This document shows positions 27,237 to 37,230 of a DNA stretch of 64,000 nucleotides, one piece after another. The notes below the pieces were generated by a model, which was not told the origin of the DNA, made no database searches, and saw nothing but the letters and a program-made list of their open reading frames with translations. Location: the NCBI GenBank assembly GCA_020723965.1, contig DYHW01000001.1:296587-360586 (forward strand), written 5' to 3'. Every line of letters starts with the position of its first letter. The first letter of the stretch is position 1. Source of the DNA: Melioribacter sp. (GTDB taxonomy: Bacteria > Bacteroidota > Ignavibacteria > Ignavibacteriales > Melioribacteraceae). The position numbers were made by a program, and so were the translations under genes.

Positions 27237-28280
27237 CTACCAGCCGATAGAAATACCTCCGCTAACTGTTTTAGTCTTTGCAAGTTTGTAATCGGCATTT
27301 ATATTAACTATTCCAAGTTTGAGTGTAAGACCAACAACTGCTCCAGTTGAATTTTCCCCTTCAAGATCAAACTTAATAGGGAAAGTAACATCAACACCGC
27401 TAATAGTTTGTGTGGCATTGTATTTAACCGTTGTCTTTGAACTTTCCATTGTAATACCAGCATAAGGGATAATAGCAAAGACGCCGCCAATTTTTTTGCC
27501 AATGTAAGCGCCAAATTGAGTTGCGTTACTTTCAAAGATATCTCCAATCTTTAATGATTGCATAAAATATCCAACGCCAATATCAATAGGTAAAGGATTA
27601 GGAAACCAAACACCTGGGTTATGTATTCCTCCAACTCCAATGTATGATAACTTACCCATATCTTGAATATCTTCCCAGGAGAAATATCTAACTGAAACGT
27701 TAGTTCCGAAAACAGTTCCAACAGTTACCTGTGGAGCAACCATTGGGAAAGCAGGAAGGTCTTCAAGATAACCGGTTACTTCTTTAATCTGTACATCATA
27801 CTTTCCTATTGCTCTGCCCTGTACCGTCTTTCCGGGAAAAGTAATAAGCAAAGGTTGATCGCCCTTTCCAACAATAGTGGGGCCTGCAAATGTTACATCA
27901 AATTTTGTTGCAAGCATTTCGTTGAAGATAGCTTGATATCCGGGAGTTGCACTCGTAATACCGGAGTTATTTAAGATCTGTTGAACTTGAGTTTGATTAA
28001 AATAAAATTGTCCATTCGCTGTAAAATTTTTTACATCATCAGAAAATAAAGTTCCCATACCAACAAGTTTGATGTCAAGGTGGAATCCTAATTTTGTTGC
28101 TTCGGGGACACGTGATATCCACCCGGAATTAAGATTAGAACCGAATGCATTAACAATTGGTGCTACGTATGCTTTACCGGCAACCTCACTAAGTTTTCCA
28201 AGAGTTTTTTCGAGATCACTTTGAGCATTTACTGAAATAACGCCGACAAATAGAAAAACAGAAAAGATTTTTTTTAACAT
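27237..28280 (-). CDS. Outer-membrane beta-barrel protein, DUF6588-like
   Basis: The 347-residue protein has a signal peptide (about 1-20, cleaved at VNA-QS). A Gly- and aromatic-rich region of alternating hydrophobic residues is typical of outer-membrane barrels, ending with GGISIGW. Segments such as VGTVFGTNVSVRYFSWEDI and IGVGGIHNPGVWFP match DUF6588 proteins of this phylum. ATG 28280 is selected because GGAGG lies eight bases before it. The physiological role is unknown. Confidence 0.7.
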   Translation of the reverse strand: MLKKIFSVFLFVGVISVNAQSDLEKTLGKLSEVAGKAYVAPIVNAFGSNLNSGWISRVPEATKLGFHLDIKLVGMGTLFSDDVKNFTANGQFYFNQTQVQQILNNSGITSATPGYQAIFNEMLATKFDVTFAGPTIVGKGDQPLLITFPGKTVQGRAIGKYDVQIKEVTGYLEDLPAFPMVAPQVTVGTVFGTNVSVRYFSWEDIQDMGKLSYIGVGGIHNPGVWFPNPLPIDIGVGYFMQSLKIGDIFESNATQFGAYIGKKIGGVFAIIPYAGITMESSKTTVKYNATQTISGVDVTFPIKFDLEGENSTGAVVGLTLKLGIVNINADYKLAKTKTVSGGISIGW

Positions 28281-28392
28281 GTCATCCTCCAAATTGATGT
28301 TAATTCTTAATTGAATTTAATTATCTATTCTTTCTTTGCAAAGAGAAAAATAATTTGAATGGAAAGCTGTGTGACTTTGGACAAAATTTGTT

Positions 28393-30099
28393 TTACGATA
28401 AACCCATTAATTCGCGAGCGCCATTGAGAGATGCTTCTGTAATTTTTTCTCCGCTTATAAGTTTTGCAACTTCATTAACTCGCTCCAGTTCGTTCAATTT
28501 TTTTATTGAACTTACTACTCGCTCGGCTATTTTCTTCTTTACAATTGAAAAATGATGTTCGGCTAATCCTGCAATTTGAGGAAGGTGTGTTATGGCTATT
28601 ATCTGATGGAAAGATGCAAGTGATTTAAGTGCCTGTCCTACTTTTTGTGCTATTCGTCCGCTAACACCAGTATCAATTTCATCAAAGATCAAAATTGGCA
28701 GTCGATCTGACTTTGCTAGAATTGATTTCAACGCTAACATAATACGCGAAACTTCGCCCCCAGAAGCCACTTTTATCAAAGGTTTGGGGTCTTCTCCAAT
28801 ATTTGTAGAAACAAAGAATTCTATTTTGTCAAATCCGCGTTCGTTGAATTTGTATTTCTTGTCGTCAACTAAAATATAATTTTCACTCGCTCCATCAGCT
28901 TTATCATTTTCCAAATTCACTTCGAAAACAGGATGGGTGATACCAAGATATTTTAATGCTTCTTCAATTTCTTTTTTCACAATAGCAGAAAACAATTTTC
29001 TCTTCTGTGAAAGTTTTTTTGCTGTAGAGCCGCACTCTTTTCGTACTTCGTTTATTTTTTTTTCTAATTCAGAAACTTTCTCGGCAAAGTTTTCAACTAG
29101 ATCATAATCTTTCCCAATTTTATTACGGTGTTCTATAATAGTTTTAAGAGAACCGCCATATTTTTTCTTTAGCATAGATAGCGCGCCTAGTCTTTCACGT
29201 ACTTCATCAAGACGTTTGGGCTCAAGATCAATTTTATCTTTATAGCTTCTGATAGATAAGGATACTTCATTTAACAATGCAAAAGCAGATTCGCATTCAC
29301 CTAATTTTTCTAAAAATGTTTTATCGATGCGGGAAAGTTCGTTCAGCTTGTTTTTTACATCTGCAAGTCTGCCTTGAATTGAATTCTCTGCATCATACAA
29401 ATTTTCATATATATAGCTGACGATTGAAAGAAGCTTTTCAGAATTTTCAAGAATTTTTAGTTCCTCTTCCAATTTTTCCTCTTCGTCTTGCTGAGGGCCA
29501 ACCGCATCAATCTCTTTAATCTGAAATTCATACAGCTCTTTTTTTTCGAGAAGTAAATTTTCTTTTTCTTTCAACTCTTTGTGTTCTCTCAAATAAGCAT
29601 TTAATTTATTATATGCTGTTCTAAATCTTTCCAGCTCATCTCCAAGATTTGCGAAATCATCCAGCATTTCAATGTGAGTTTCTGCCCGCAGTAATGATTG
29701 ATGCTCGTGCTGTCCATGAAGATCAACAAGCATGTTGCCAACTTCTTTAATAAGATTTAAAGTTACGGGCGTATCGTTAAGAAAACATCTGTTCGTACCT
29801 TTTAAAGAAATCTCCCTTCTTACAATTAGTTCTTCGCTGTTCTCAAGTTCATTTGCTGAAAGCAATTCTCTAACTTTTTTATTTCCCTTAACATCAAATA
29901 TCCCCTCAACTATGGATTTTTCGGAACCCTTGCGAACAACTTCAGATGATGCGCGTTCGCCTAGCAGCAAACTCATAGCATCAATCAATATAGATTTACC
30001 GGCTCCAGTTTCTCCGGTGATTATATTCAATCCCTTTTCAAACTGAATCTCGATGTTTTCGATGAGCGCGTAATCTTTGATTAGAAGTGATCTTATCAT
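28393..30099 (-). CDS. recN: DNA repair protein RecN
   Basis: This SMC-like ATPase acts in double-strand-break repair. Walker A is GETGAGKS (about 29-36). A long antiparallel coiled coil lies at about 150-390, then the ABC signature KVASGGEVSRIMLALK and Walker B LPILIFDEIDTGVSG follow. The H-loop ITHLPQIAG completes the head. The 568-residue length is normal. No nearby SOS box could be recognised. It is transcribed away from the tRNA array region. Confidence 0.95.
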   Translation of the reverse strand: MIRSLLIKDYALIENIEIQFEKGLNIITGETGAGKSILIDAMSLLLGERASSEVVRKGSEKSIVEGIFDVKGNKKVRELLSANELENSEELIVRREISLKGTNRCFLNDTPVTLNLIKEVGNMLVDLHGQHEHQSLLRAETHIEMLDDFANLGDELERFRTAYNKLNAYLREHKELKEKENLLLEKKELYEFQIKEIDAVGPQQDEEEKLEEELKILENSEKLLSIVSYIYENLYDAENSIQGRLADVKNKLNELSRIDKTFLEKLGECESAFALLNEVSLSIRSYKDKIDLEPKRLDEVRERLGALSMLKKKYGGSLKTIIEHRNKIGKDYDLVENFAEKVSELEKKINEVRKECGSTAKKLSQKRKLFSAIVKKEIEEALKYLGITHPVFEVNLENDKADGASENYILVDDKKYKFNERGFDKIEFFVSTNIGEDPKPLIKVASGGEVSRIMLALKSILAKSDRLPILIFDEIDTGVSGRIAQKVGQALKSLASFHQIIAITHLPQIAGLAEHHFSIVKKKIAERVVSSIKKLNELERVNEVAKLISGEKITEASLNGARELMGLS

Positions 30100-30386
30100 A
30101 TTTTTTTATCTTAAATTAATTGCGAATATTGTGAATGGAAAGGTAAGTAGCAAGTAATCTGTTTTTGAGAAAATTAAGAAATTATTTAGTGATCAATTTT
30201 CTGATATAAAAATACAGACGAACAATAAAATTGGTCTTTCATATAATTATCATTATTGAAATTGAGATAGCATCTTTGATTGCACACCTTTCTTGCTAAT
30301 TTGACATTCGCTCATACCTTCAATATATTTCACCTATAAATTTTGAAGAAAGTTCTTTTAGATTTCTTTTTCAGAAATAAAAATTT

Positions 30387-30776
30387 GATCGCTGTGTGGA
30401 GTCCCGATAAATCGAATCGGGAGTAGCACGTATCGGACTCATAACCAAGTAAAGAAAATAAAAATTTGATCGCGGAGTGGAGTCCCGATAAATCGAATCG
30501 GGAGTAGCACGTATCGGGCTCATAACCAAGTAAAGAAAATAAAAATTTGATCGCGGGGTGAAGTCCCGATAAATCGGGAGTAGCACGTATCGGACTCAGA
30601 ACCTAGTAAAAAAAATAAAAATTAGATCGTGGTGTGGAGTCCCGATAAATCGGGAGTAGCACGTATCGGACTCATAACCTAGTAAAGAAAATAAAAATTT
30701 GATCGCGGGGTGGAGTCCCGATAAATCGGGAGTAGCACGTATCGGGCTCATAACCTAGTAAAGAAAATAAAAATTT
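30387..30776 (+). repeat. Five tandem degenerate copies of the initiator-tRNA 5' half and leader
   Basis: Five head-to-tail units (starts 30387, 30468, 30549, 30625 and 30701; lengths 81, 81, 76, 76 and 76) precede the intact initiator tRNA. Each holds GATCGCGGGGTGGAG (leader and tRNA bases 1-12), then a palindrome TCCCGAT-AA-ATCGGGA in place of the D-arm start, then GTAGCACGTATCGGGCTCATAACC resembling D-stem and anticodon loop. An AT-rich spacer identical to the tRNA leader ends each unit. The T-arm and 3' acceptor are absent. The unit next to the tRNA matches it best and the distal ones diverge, with a base change in the anticodon loop of unit 3. Confidence 0.9.
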
Positions 30777-30779
30777 GAT

Positions 30780-30852
<73 letters not shown>

Positions 30853-30865
30853 CTAATAAACTAAG

Positions 30866-30889
30866 AATCCGACTTTTGTCGGATTTTTT
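30866..30889 (+). terminator. Rho-independent terminator after initiator tRNA
   Basis: AATCCGAC and GTCGGATT form an eight-base stem around a three-to-four-base T loop, followed by a T run. It lies 13 bases after the tRNA. Confidence 0.9.
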
Positions 30890-30986
30890 GTTTACTACAC
30901 CTCGATGGAGCTCTGGAGTAATTTATTTTTTCAATTAAGTTAAGTTCGTATTTATACATCTATTTTAGAGAATGTTGTATAATCTT

Positions 30987-31532
30987 TTATCCGCTCGTAT
31001 TTTCAATATTTATCAGTGAAAAACTATCAACCACAAGACAGTTTGAAAGAATATCATGCAACGCTTGTTTCTTTTCTGTGAAAGCTGCCATTACATATCC
31101 AATTCCAAGTATCAATCCAGATAAAATTTTACCGAAATATCTTCCGGTCGCTTTTCCAAAACCGATTCTATTTCCCATCATATCAGTTACCTTAATGCCA
31201 ACAATCATCTTGCCTAGTGTAGCCTGTTTTTTTGATGATTCCATCAAAGCGTAATACAACCAATCGGCAGTGATATTTATCATTATAAATCCAATTATAA
31301 CAAAAATAAAGATGGACATTACAGCAATCGACATTTCGTCATCAAGCATTTGATAGCTTACTTTAGTGAAGCTGTTAAATTCTTCAATATTCTGCTGTGA
31401 AAAATATCCGACTAATACAAAGAACCAAATTGGAATAAATAGAATTAGTCTTGCAAAGCCCAAGATTAGCTGATCGATCAGATGAGCTAAGAACCTTTTC
31501 CAAAAACCTGCATATTTTATTTGAGTATTCAT
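30987..31532 (-). CDS. RDD-family membrane protein
   Basis: The 181-residue protein has four hydrophobic segments and the RDD features: YAGFWKRFLAHLIDQLIL at the N-terminus with the conserved Arg and Asp, LGKMIVGIKV before the third helix, and GKATGRYFGKILSG. RDD proteins are small inner-membrane proteins of mostly unknown role, some linked to Na+/H+ exchange. It separates the initiator tRNA from the rimP operon and is transcribed the other way. Confidence 0.8.
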   Translation of the reverse strand: MNTQIKYAGFWKRFLAHLIDQLILGFARLILFIPIWFFVLVGYFSQQNIEEFNSFTKVSYQMLDDEMSIAVMSIFIFVIIGFIMINITADWLYYALMESSKKQATLGKMIVGIKVTDMMGNRIGFGKATGRYFGKILSGLILGIGYVMAAFTEKKQALHDILSNCLVVDSFSLINIENTSG

Positions 31533-31746
31533 GGCAGCACCATTTTGGATTTATATTATTATTAAAACAATATTCTTTACATTTAATCTGTTTCTCTTGA
31601 TTCACAACTCGATTTATCAATTTGCTCCATCACTTAAGTTGACCTTTGCGACAAACCTGTCTGCACCGCATACAGGAATTAAGATCGAGTTCAGGATAAT
31701 TGCAATATAATATTTTAGATGCCTCATTTGAAATAATAATTCTTTT

Positions 31747-31779
31747 TTTGCTAATTCAGCTTATTATTTATACATTGTG
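31747..31779 (+). promoter_or_regulatory. Candidate Bacteroidota-type promoter for the rimP operon
   Basis: TTTG at 31747-31750 and TACATTGTG at 31771-31779 are separated by 20 bases. This approximates the TTTG / TAnnTTTG boxes known from Bacteroidota. The second box is imperfect. It lies just upstream of the terminator-like hairpin and about 45 bases before the rimP start. Confidence 0.35.
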
Positions 31780-31787
31780 CCATCCAA

Positions 31788-31812
31788 TTCGCCCTTCGTG
31801 GGCGATTTTTGT
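31788..31812 (+). terminator. Terminator-like hairpin in the rimP leader (possible attenuator)
   Basis: TTCGCCC and GGGCGA form a short GC-rich stem with a TTCGT loop followed by five T residues and GTTTG. It ends ten bases before the rimP start. No + strand gene precedes it except the tRNA, which has its own terminator, so this hairpin is probably in the operon leader. Confidence 0.55.
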
Positions 31813-31821
31813 TTGTAGAGT

Positions 31822-32268
31822 ATGGAAAAAGAGCAAATTTATAGTAAAATCGAAGAAATAGTTGCTTCGCTCGGATACTTTCTCATCGATCTAAACATCC
31901 GCGGCGATAGCCACATGAGAATTATCGAAGTTTATATTGACAACGAGAAGGGTATTACTCCACTCGATTGCTCACTTGTAAGCAGCGCTGTTAACCAAAA
32001 AATTAGCGAAGAAAAGATAATTGATGAAAATTACCGGTTGAATATTTCTTCACCCGGCGTTGAGCGCTCTTTGAAATATCTTCTTCAATATCATAAACAT
32101 TTTAATCGGAAGTTAGAAGTACACTACAAGTATGGGGAAGAAACCAAAAAGTTGACCGGCAAACTCATGCGTCTCGAAGGAGATGATCTTTTTTTCGAGA
32201 GTTCAAACGCTGAAGTGAAAATAAATTTTCAAAATATTATTACCGCAAAAGTTCTAATTAGTTTTTGA
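31822..32268 (+). CDS. rimP: Ribosome maturation factor RimP
   Basis: The 148-residue protein matches RimP, needed for 30S subunit maturation. The N-terminal domain contains GYFLIDLNIRGDSHMRIIEVYIDNE and the linker LDCSLVSSAVN. YRLNISSPGVERSL is the family hallmark, and an Sm-like C-terminal domain follows. It heads the operon, 15 bases before nusA. Confidence 0.93.
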   Translation: MEKEQIYSKIEEIVASLGYFLIDLNIRGDSHMRIIEVYIDNEKGITPLDCSLVSSAVNQKISEEKIIDENYRLNISSPGVERSLKYLLQYHKHFNRKLEVHYKYGEETKKLTGKLMRLEGDDLFFESSNAEVKINFQNIITAKVLISF

Positions 32269-32283
32269 CTGGAGGAAAAATAA

Positions 32284-33531
32284 ATGAACACTGAGATTGT
32301 AGAATCCTTTTCGCAAATGGTGCGTGAAAAAAGTCTTGATAAAGATGTTCTCGCTGGAATAATTGAAGAGATTTTTGGCTTGATGGTTAAAAAGAAATAC
32401 GGACCAGATGCTAAATCTGATGTTGTTGTTAACATGGATAAAGGTGATATCGAAATATTTCTTGAGCGCACTATAGTTGAAGAAGTTCAAGACCCGGGCA
32501 CACAAATAAGCATTGACGAAATGAATGAAAAAGGAAACGAAGATCAACTTGAAGTAGGTGAAGAATATGTCGAAAAGATTGAATTGAAAGATTTTGGAAG
32601 AAGATTGATAAATCTTGCGCGCCAAAGTTTGAGTCAGAAAATACGCGAAATAGAGAAAGATATTGTATACAATGAATATAGTGAAATGATAGGTGAGATC
32701 GTTGTAGGCGATATTTACCAAGTAAGAAGAAACGATGTACTCGTTAATCACAACAAGAATGAGCTGCTGTTGCTGCGCAGCGAACAGATACCGCGCGAAA
32801 AATACCGCAAGGGAGATACAATACGCGCTGTTGTTAAAGACGTTAAAAAAACTCCGAACGGACCGATTATCATAATCTCACGTGCTGACAATCTGTTCTT
32901 AAGAAGGTTATTCGAAATAGAAATACCTGAAATTTATGATGGTGTTATTGAAATAAAAGGGATAGCGCGAGAACCTGGTGAAAGAGCAAAAGTTGCAGTT
33001 GAATCGAACGATACCCGAATTGATGCTGTTGGCGCCTGCGTTGGAATGAAGGGAGTTCGCATTCATGCAATTGTACGCGAATTAAATAATGAGAACATCG
33101 ATGTGATCAATTATACTGAAGACCCGTTCATTTTTATTCAACGATGTTTGGCCCCCGCAAAGCTGAAACAGATCGAAATTAATGAAGACGAGAAAAAATG
33201 TACTGTTACCGCAGATAGCGATCAGGTTTCGCTGATAGTCGGAAGAAACGGAGTTAATATACGTCTGGCAATGAAGTTGAGCGGATATGAAATTGAAGTT
33301 ATACGGCTTGAAAAAACGCTAGAAGAATATGACGAAGATATTGAACTGCCGGAACTTCGTGAAGAATTAGGCAGCGACATAGTTGATCTTCTTATTGAGA
33401 ATCAGTTTGAAACCGCTGTTGAAGTTTTGAAAGCGGGTGTTGATAAATTGAAAGAGATCGATGGTATCGATGAAGAAAAAGCGAAAGAAATAATTCAATT
33501 ACTCGAAAATCAATTCGAAGAAGAAGAATAA
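32284..33531 (+). CDS. nusA: Transcription termination/antitermination factor NusA
   Basis: NusA binds RNA polymerase and nascent RNA. Domains in order are the N-terminal polymerase-binding domain (about 1-130), S1 (about 133-197, GEIVVGDIYQVRRNDVLV), and KH1 (about 225-290, GACVGMKGVRIHAIVREL). KH2 (about 300-365, SLIVGRNGVNIRLAMKLSG) and a short C-terminal helix-hairpin-helix-like segment (LKEIDGIDEEKAKEI) follow. GGAGGAAA precedes the ATG. The position between rimP and infB is classical and suggests autoregulation through the leader hairpin. Confidence 0.96.
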   Translation: MNTEIVESFSQMVREKSLDKDVLAGIIEEIFGLMVKKKYGPDAKSDVVVNMDKGDIEIFLERTIVEEVQDPGTQISIDEMNEKGNEDQLEVGEEYVEKIELKDFGRRLINLARQSLSQKIREIEKDIVYNEYSEMIGEIVVGDIYQVRRNDVLVNHNKNELLLLRSEQIPREKYRKGDTIRAVVKDVKKTPNGPIIIISRADNLFLRRLFEIEIPEIYDGVIEIKGIAREPGERAKVAVESNDTRIDAVGACVGMKGVRIHAIVRELNNENIDVINYTEDPFIFIQRCLAPAKLKQIEINEDEKKCTVTADSDQVSLIVGRNGVNIRLAMKLSGYEIEVIRLEKTLEEYDEDIELPELREELGSDIVDLLIENQFETAVEVLKAGVDKLKEIDGIDEEKAKEIIQLLENQFEEEE

Positions 33532-33560
33532 AACCAAACAAAAATTTTTAGGTTATTATA

Positions 33561-36167
33561 ATGCCGGAAATAGCTAAAGCGTCAAAAATTCGTCTCTACA
33601 AAATAGCTTCTGAATATAATCTTTCTTCTGAGAGTTTAACTGAGTTCTTGCAGAAGAAGGGATATGAAATTAAAGGGCACATGTCTCTTCTTACCGATGA
33701 AATGATTGCTGATATCAAATCTCATTTCAAAAAAGATATCGAGAAAGCTGAGAAGCATAAAAAGAAAATTTCTGATTTTCAAAAGAAGAGAAGCGAGCAT
33801 GATGCTGCAGCAGAAATAGTTAAAGTAGAAAAAAAGACTGAAGAAAAACAAATTGAAAAAGTAGTAGAAATACAAGAAACTACCCATGCAGAAGTTAGTC
33901 CCGCCAAAGAAAATATTTTATCAGAATCAGAAACTGTTGTAGAAGTTCCGATTGAAGAAATTGCAGAGCAGCCAAAACCGTTTAAAACCGAATCAGAATT
34001 ACAGTTGGAAACTAAGAAAAAGGGATTAACGATTGTTGGGAAGATAGAACTAGGCAAAAAGAAAGATAAAGAGGAAATTAGCCATAGCGCTCTGCTAAAA
34101 GATGTTCCCGTTTTGCCCAAATCTATAGAAGCTTCACAAGAAGAAGCTGATAAAAAGAAAAAGAAGAAAGTCTTAAAGGCAAAAAAGAAAATTAAATCTC
34201 CCGAAGAAACAACAGATGAAGTTGTTCCTCCGAAAAAGAAGAAAAAATTAAAACGACTTGAAGTAGATAAGCGCGAAGTTGATGATGCTATTCGTAGAAC
34301 TATGTTAAGCATGGATGAATCTGCTATAGGTGACCGTGCCTCCTCAAGAAAGAAAAAAAGAAAAGAGAAACAAGAATTGCAGGAAAAGATTCTTGAACTA
34401 AAAGAATTAGAAAAAACAAAAATTAAAGTTACCGAATATATTGCAGTTAACGAGCTCGCAAATTTGATGAATGTTCCTGTTAGCGATGTTATTCAAAAAT
34501 GTATTGGTCTTGGATTGATGGTTTCAATCAATCAACGGCTTGATGTAGAAACTATAACCCTTATTGCTGATGATTTCGGTTTCGAAATTGAACTGGAAGA
34601 AGAATATCAATCCGAAATTGATGCCGAAATTCCTGATAAGGAAGATATGCTTCTTCCTCGCCCGCCGGTTGTTACAATTATGGGACATGTTGATCATGGA
34701 AAGACATCACTATTAGACTTCATTAGAAGCACAAATGTTGTTGCCGGTGAATCCGGTGGTATTACTCAACATATCGGCGCTTACAAAGTAAATGTTAATG
34801 ACGGAAAAGAAATTACATTTCTTGATACGCCAGGACACGAAGCATTTACAGCTATGCGTGCGCGAGGTGCAAAAGTTACTGATATTGTTGTGCTAATAGT
34901 TGCAGCAGATGATGCTGTAATGCCTCAGACAGTCGAAGCGATCAATCACGCTCAAGCGGCAAATGTTCCAATTATTGTTGCAATAAATAAGATAGATAAA
35001 CCAAACTCTAACATTGAAAGAATAAAACAACAGCTTTCCGAAAAAAATATTTTAGTAGAAGAGTGGGGCGGTAAATATCAGTATGTAGAAATTTCTGCTA
35101 AGCTTGGAAATAATATTGATCTTCTTTTAGAAAAAATACTTCTCGAAGCCGAATTGCTCGATTTAAAAGCTAATCCTAATCGGCAAGCTCGAGGAACAAT
35201 TATCGAATCACAGCTCGATAAAGGGAAAGGAATTACTGCTACTGTTCTAGTTCAGAAAGGAACGTTACGAATAGGAGATCCGTTTATTGCCGGTGTAGTT
35301 CACGGTCGCGTTCGCGCAATGTTTGATGAAAGAGGAAAGAAAGTTCCTGAAGCCGGCCCGTCAACTCCGGTTCTTGTACTCGGTTTTGAAACAGCGCCTC
35401 AAGCAGGAGATACGTTTACTGTTGCTCAATCTGAACGCGATGCCCGCGAAATTAGTTTGAAACGGTTACAATTGAAACGCGAACAGAACCACCGCCAGGT
35501 TCATCATATTACACTTGATGAAATTGCAAACCAAATTTCTCGCGGCGGTTTTAAAGAATTGCCTATCATAGTTAAAGGAGATGTAGACGGTTCGATAGAA
35601 GCATTGTCTGATTCGTTAATGAAATTATCAAACCAAGAAGTATCTGTTAAAGTGATTCATAAAGGCGTTGGCGCTATTTCAGAAGGGGATGTCCTTCTGG
35701 CTGCCGCATCGCGCGCTATTGTTGTAGGGTTCCATGTGCGTCCAAACGTAAATGCACGTAAGCTTGCCGAAACTGAAAAAGTTGATATTCGCATTTACAA
35801 CATTATTTACGATGCTATTAGCGAAATTAAATCTGCGCTCGAAGGAATGCTCTCGCCGGTTGTTTCTGAAGAAGTAGTTGGCACTTTGGAAGTAAGAGAA
35901 ACCTTCAAAGTTCCTAAAGCCGGCACCATTGCAGGCTGCATGGTTATGGATGGAAAAATTGTTAGAGGGGCAAAAATTCGTCTCTTTAGAGATGGTATTG
36001 CAGTTTATGAAGGGGAGATCGGTTCACTCAAAAGATTCAAAGAAGATGTTCGCGAAGTTGAAAAAGGTTATGAATGCGGGTTGAACATTTCCAATTTTAA
36101 CGATGTAAAAGTTGGCGATATTATAGAAGCTTTTAAATTGATCGAAACAAAAAAGAAACTTGACTAA
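33561..36167 (+). CDS. infB: Translation initiation factor IF-2
   Basis: IF-2 is the GTPase that brings formylmethionyl initiator tRNA to the ribosome. The order is an IF-2 N-domain-like start ([21 protein letters not shown]), a long Lys/Glu-rich linker (about 65-280), and a second N-domain. The G domain has GHVDHGKT at 375-382, [16 protein letters not shown] and NKIDKP. Domains II-IV follow, including the tRNA-binding C2 domain near the end. At 868 residues it is of ordinary length for the phylum. It is adjacent to rbfA, and the initiator tRNA lies 2.7 kb upstream. Confidence 0.97.
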   Translation: MPEIAKASKIRLYKIASEYNLSSESLTEFLQKKGYEIKGHMSLLTDEMIADIKSHFKKDIEKAEKHKKKISDFQKKRSEHDAAAEIVKVEKKTEEKQIEKVVEIQETTHAEVSPAKENILSESETVVEVPIEEIAEQPKPFKTESELQLETKKKGLTIVGKIELGKKKDKEEISHSALLKDVPVLPKSIEASQEEADKKKKKKVLKAKKKIKSPEETTDEVVPPKKKKKLKRLEVDKREVDDAIRRTMLSMDESAIGDRASSRKKKRKEKQELQEKILELKELEKTKIKVTEYIAVNELANLMNVPVSDVIQKCIGLGLMVSINQRLDVETITLIADDFGFEIELEEEYQSEIDAEIPDKEDMLLPRPPVVTIMGHVDHGKTSLLDFIRSTNVVAGESGGITQHIGAYKVNVNDGKEITFLDTPGHEAFTAMRARGAKVTDIVVLIVAADDAVMPQTVEAINHAQAANVPIIVAINKIDKPNSNIERIKQQLSEKNILVEEWGGKYQYVEISAKLGNNIDLLLEKILLEAELLDLKANPNRQARGTIIESQLDKGKGITATVLVQKGTLRIGDPFIAGVVHGRVRAMFDERGKKVPEAGPSTPVLVLGFETAPQAGDTFTVAQSERDAREISLKRLQLKREQNHRQVHHITLDEIANQISRGGFKELPIIVKGDVDGSIEALSDSLMKLSNQEVSVKVIHKGVGAISEGDVLLAAASRAIVVGFHVRPNVNARKLAETEKVDIRIYNIIYDAISEIKSALEGMLSPVVSEEVVGTLEVRETFKVPKAGTIAGCMVMDGKIVRGAKIRLFRDGIAVYEGEIGSLKRFKEDVREVEKGYECGLNISNFNDVKVGDIIEAFKLIETKKKLD

Positions 36168-36169
36168 AA

Positions 36170-36529
36170 ATGTCTCATAGATTAGATAAAATTGCAAGCT
36201 TGATAAAAGAGGAGATCAGTTTGATCTTTCTTCATAAAATTCAAGATCCAAAACTAAGTATTCTTACTATAACCAACGTTAAGGTGAGCCCCGATGTGCG
36301 CCAAGCTAAAGTATATTTTTCGGTTTATAATAAGGAAAAACGTGAAGAAGTTTTGGAAAAGATAAATGAAATAAAAGGATTTATACGCAGCCAGCTTGCA
36401 GGCAGAATTCAATTACGGTTTGTTCCGGAATTGGTTTTTTTTATTGACGATACTCTTGATTATGTTGAAAAGATGGAAGGGCTGTTCAAAAAAATTCATG
36501 AGAATGATAACGAGAAATACGAAAAGTAA
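36170..36529 (+). CDS. rbfA: Ribosome-binding factor A
   Basis: RbfA is a KH-fold protein that assists 16S 5'-end maturation. The 119-residue product shows HRLDKIASLIKEEISLIFL at the start, VKVSPDVRQAKVYFSVY in the middle, and LRFVPELVFFIDDTLDYVEKMEGL near the end, all family hallmarks. It lies two bases after infB and its end overlaps truB, consistent with the conserved operon. Confidence 0.94.
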   Translation: MSHRLDKIASLIKEEISLIFLHKIQDPKLSILTITNVKVSPDVRQAKVYFSVYNKEKREEVLEKINEIKGFIRSQLAGRIQLRFVPELVFFIDDTLDYVEKMEGLFKKIHENDNEKYEK

Positions 36530-37223
36530 TTACGAACCCGATTTCGAAAGTGGTGAAGTTATTTTGATAGATAAAAACTTTCGTAAATCGTCTTTCGACA
36601 TAGTATATAAAATTAGGAAAGCAGTTGGCGTAAAAAAAGTAGGACACGCAGGAACTCTTGATCCCATGGCAACAGGATTGGTAATAGTTTGTACAGGAAA
36701 AATGACAAAAGAGATCAATACTTTTTTGAATCTTGAGAAGACTTATACTGGAATTATTTCTCTTGGCAAAACAACTTCTTCATTCGACCTCGAGACGGAA
36801 TTCAATTTAGAAACTAGTCTTGAGAATGTAACTGAAGAAAAAATATTTAAAGCGAGAGATTCTTTCTTAGGAAATATTTTTCAATTGCCGCCAATGTACT
36901 CGGCTATTAAGAAAAACGGAATAGCTCTTTATCAATTTGCGCGAAATGGCGTTGAAGTTAATAGAGATGTGCGCCAAGTTTATCTATCAAAATTCGAAAT
37001 AACAAAAATCTCTCTTCCCGATGTTCATTTTGAAATTTGCTGCTCTAAAGGAACGTATATAAGAGTTATTGCGCACGATTTTGGACAATTACTTGGATGC
37101 GGCGCTTATTTGAAAGAATTGAGACGAACCGGAATTGGCAATTTCAGAGTCGAAGACGCTCTTCTTATTGATGAATTTAAAGAGTTCGTAAAAAATTATT
37201 CTGTTGCGGTTAATTCAGATTAA
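36498..37223 (+). CDS. truB: tRNA pseudouridine(55) synthase
   Basis: TruB makes pseudouridine 55 in the T-loop of tRNAs. The catalytic Asp lies in GHAGTLDPMATGLVIVC. The TruB segments LEKTYTGIISLGKTTSSFD, PPMYSAIKKNGIALYQFAR and CSKGTYIRVIAHDFG are present. The start is ATG 36498 or 36504, both inside rbfA in another frame; a longer frame starting further upstream is rejected because it mostly re-reads rbfA. The overlap suggests coupling. Confidence 0.93.
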   Translation: MRMITRNTKSNYEPDFESGEVILIDKNFRKSSFDIVYKIRKAVGVKKVGHAGTLDPMATGLVIVCTGKMTKEINTFLNLEKTYTGIISLGKTTSSFDLETEFNLETSLENVTEEKIFKARDSFLGNIFQLPPMYSAIKKNGIALYQFARNGVEVNRDVRQVYLSKFEITKISLPDVHFEICCSKGTYIRVIAHDFGQLLGCGAYLKELRRTGIGNFRVEDALLIDEFKEFVKNYSVAVNSD

Positions 37224-37230
37224 GACTGAA

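Noticed and set aside
30371..30586. Minus-strand frame of 71 codons with internal amino-acid repeats
   Set aside because: It is a translation of the tandem tRNA-derived array; the peptide repeats only reflect the DNA repeats and there is no ribosome-binding site.
30387..30776. CRISPR array
   Set aside because: The units run head to tail with no variable spacers, match the adjacent initiator tRNA and its leader, and no cas genes are present.
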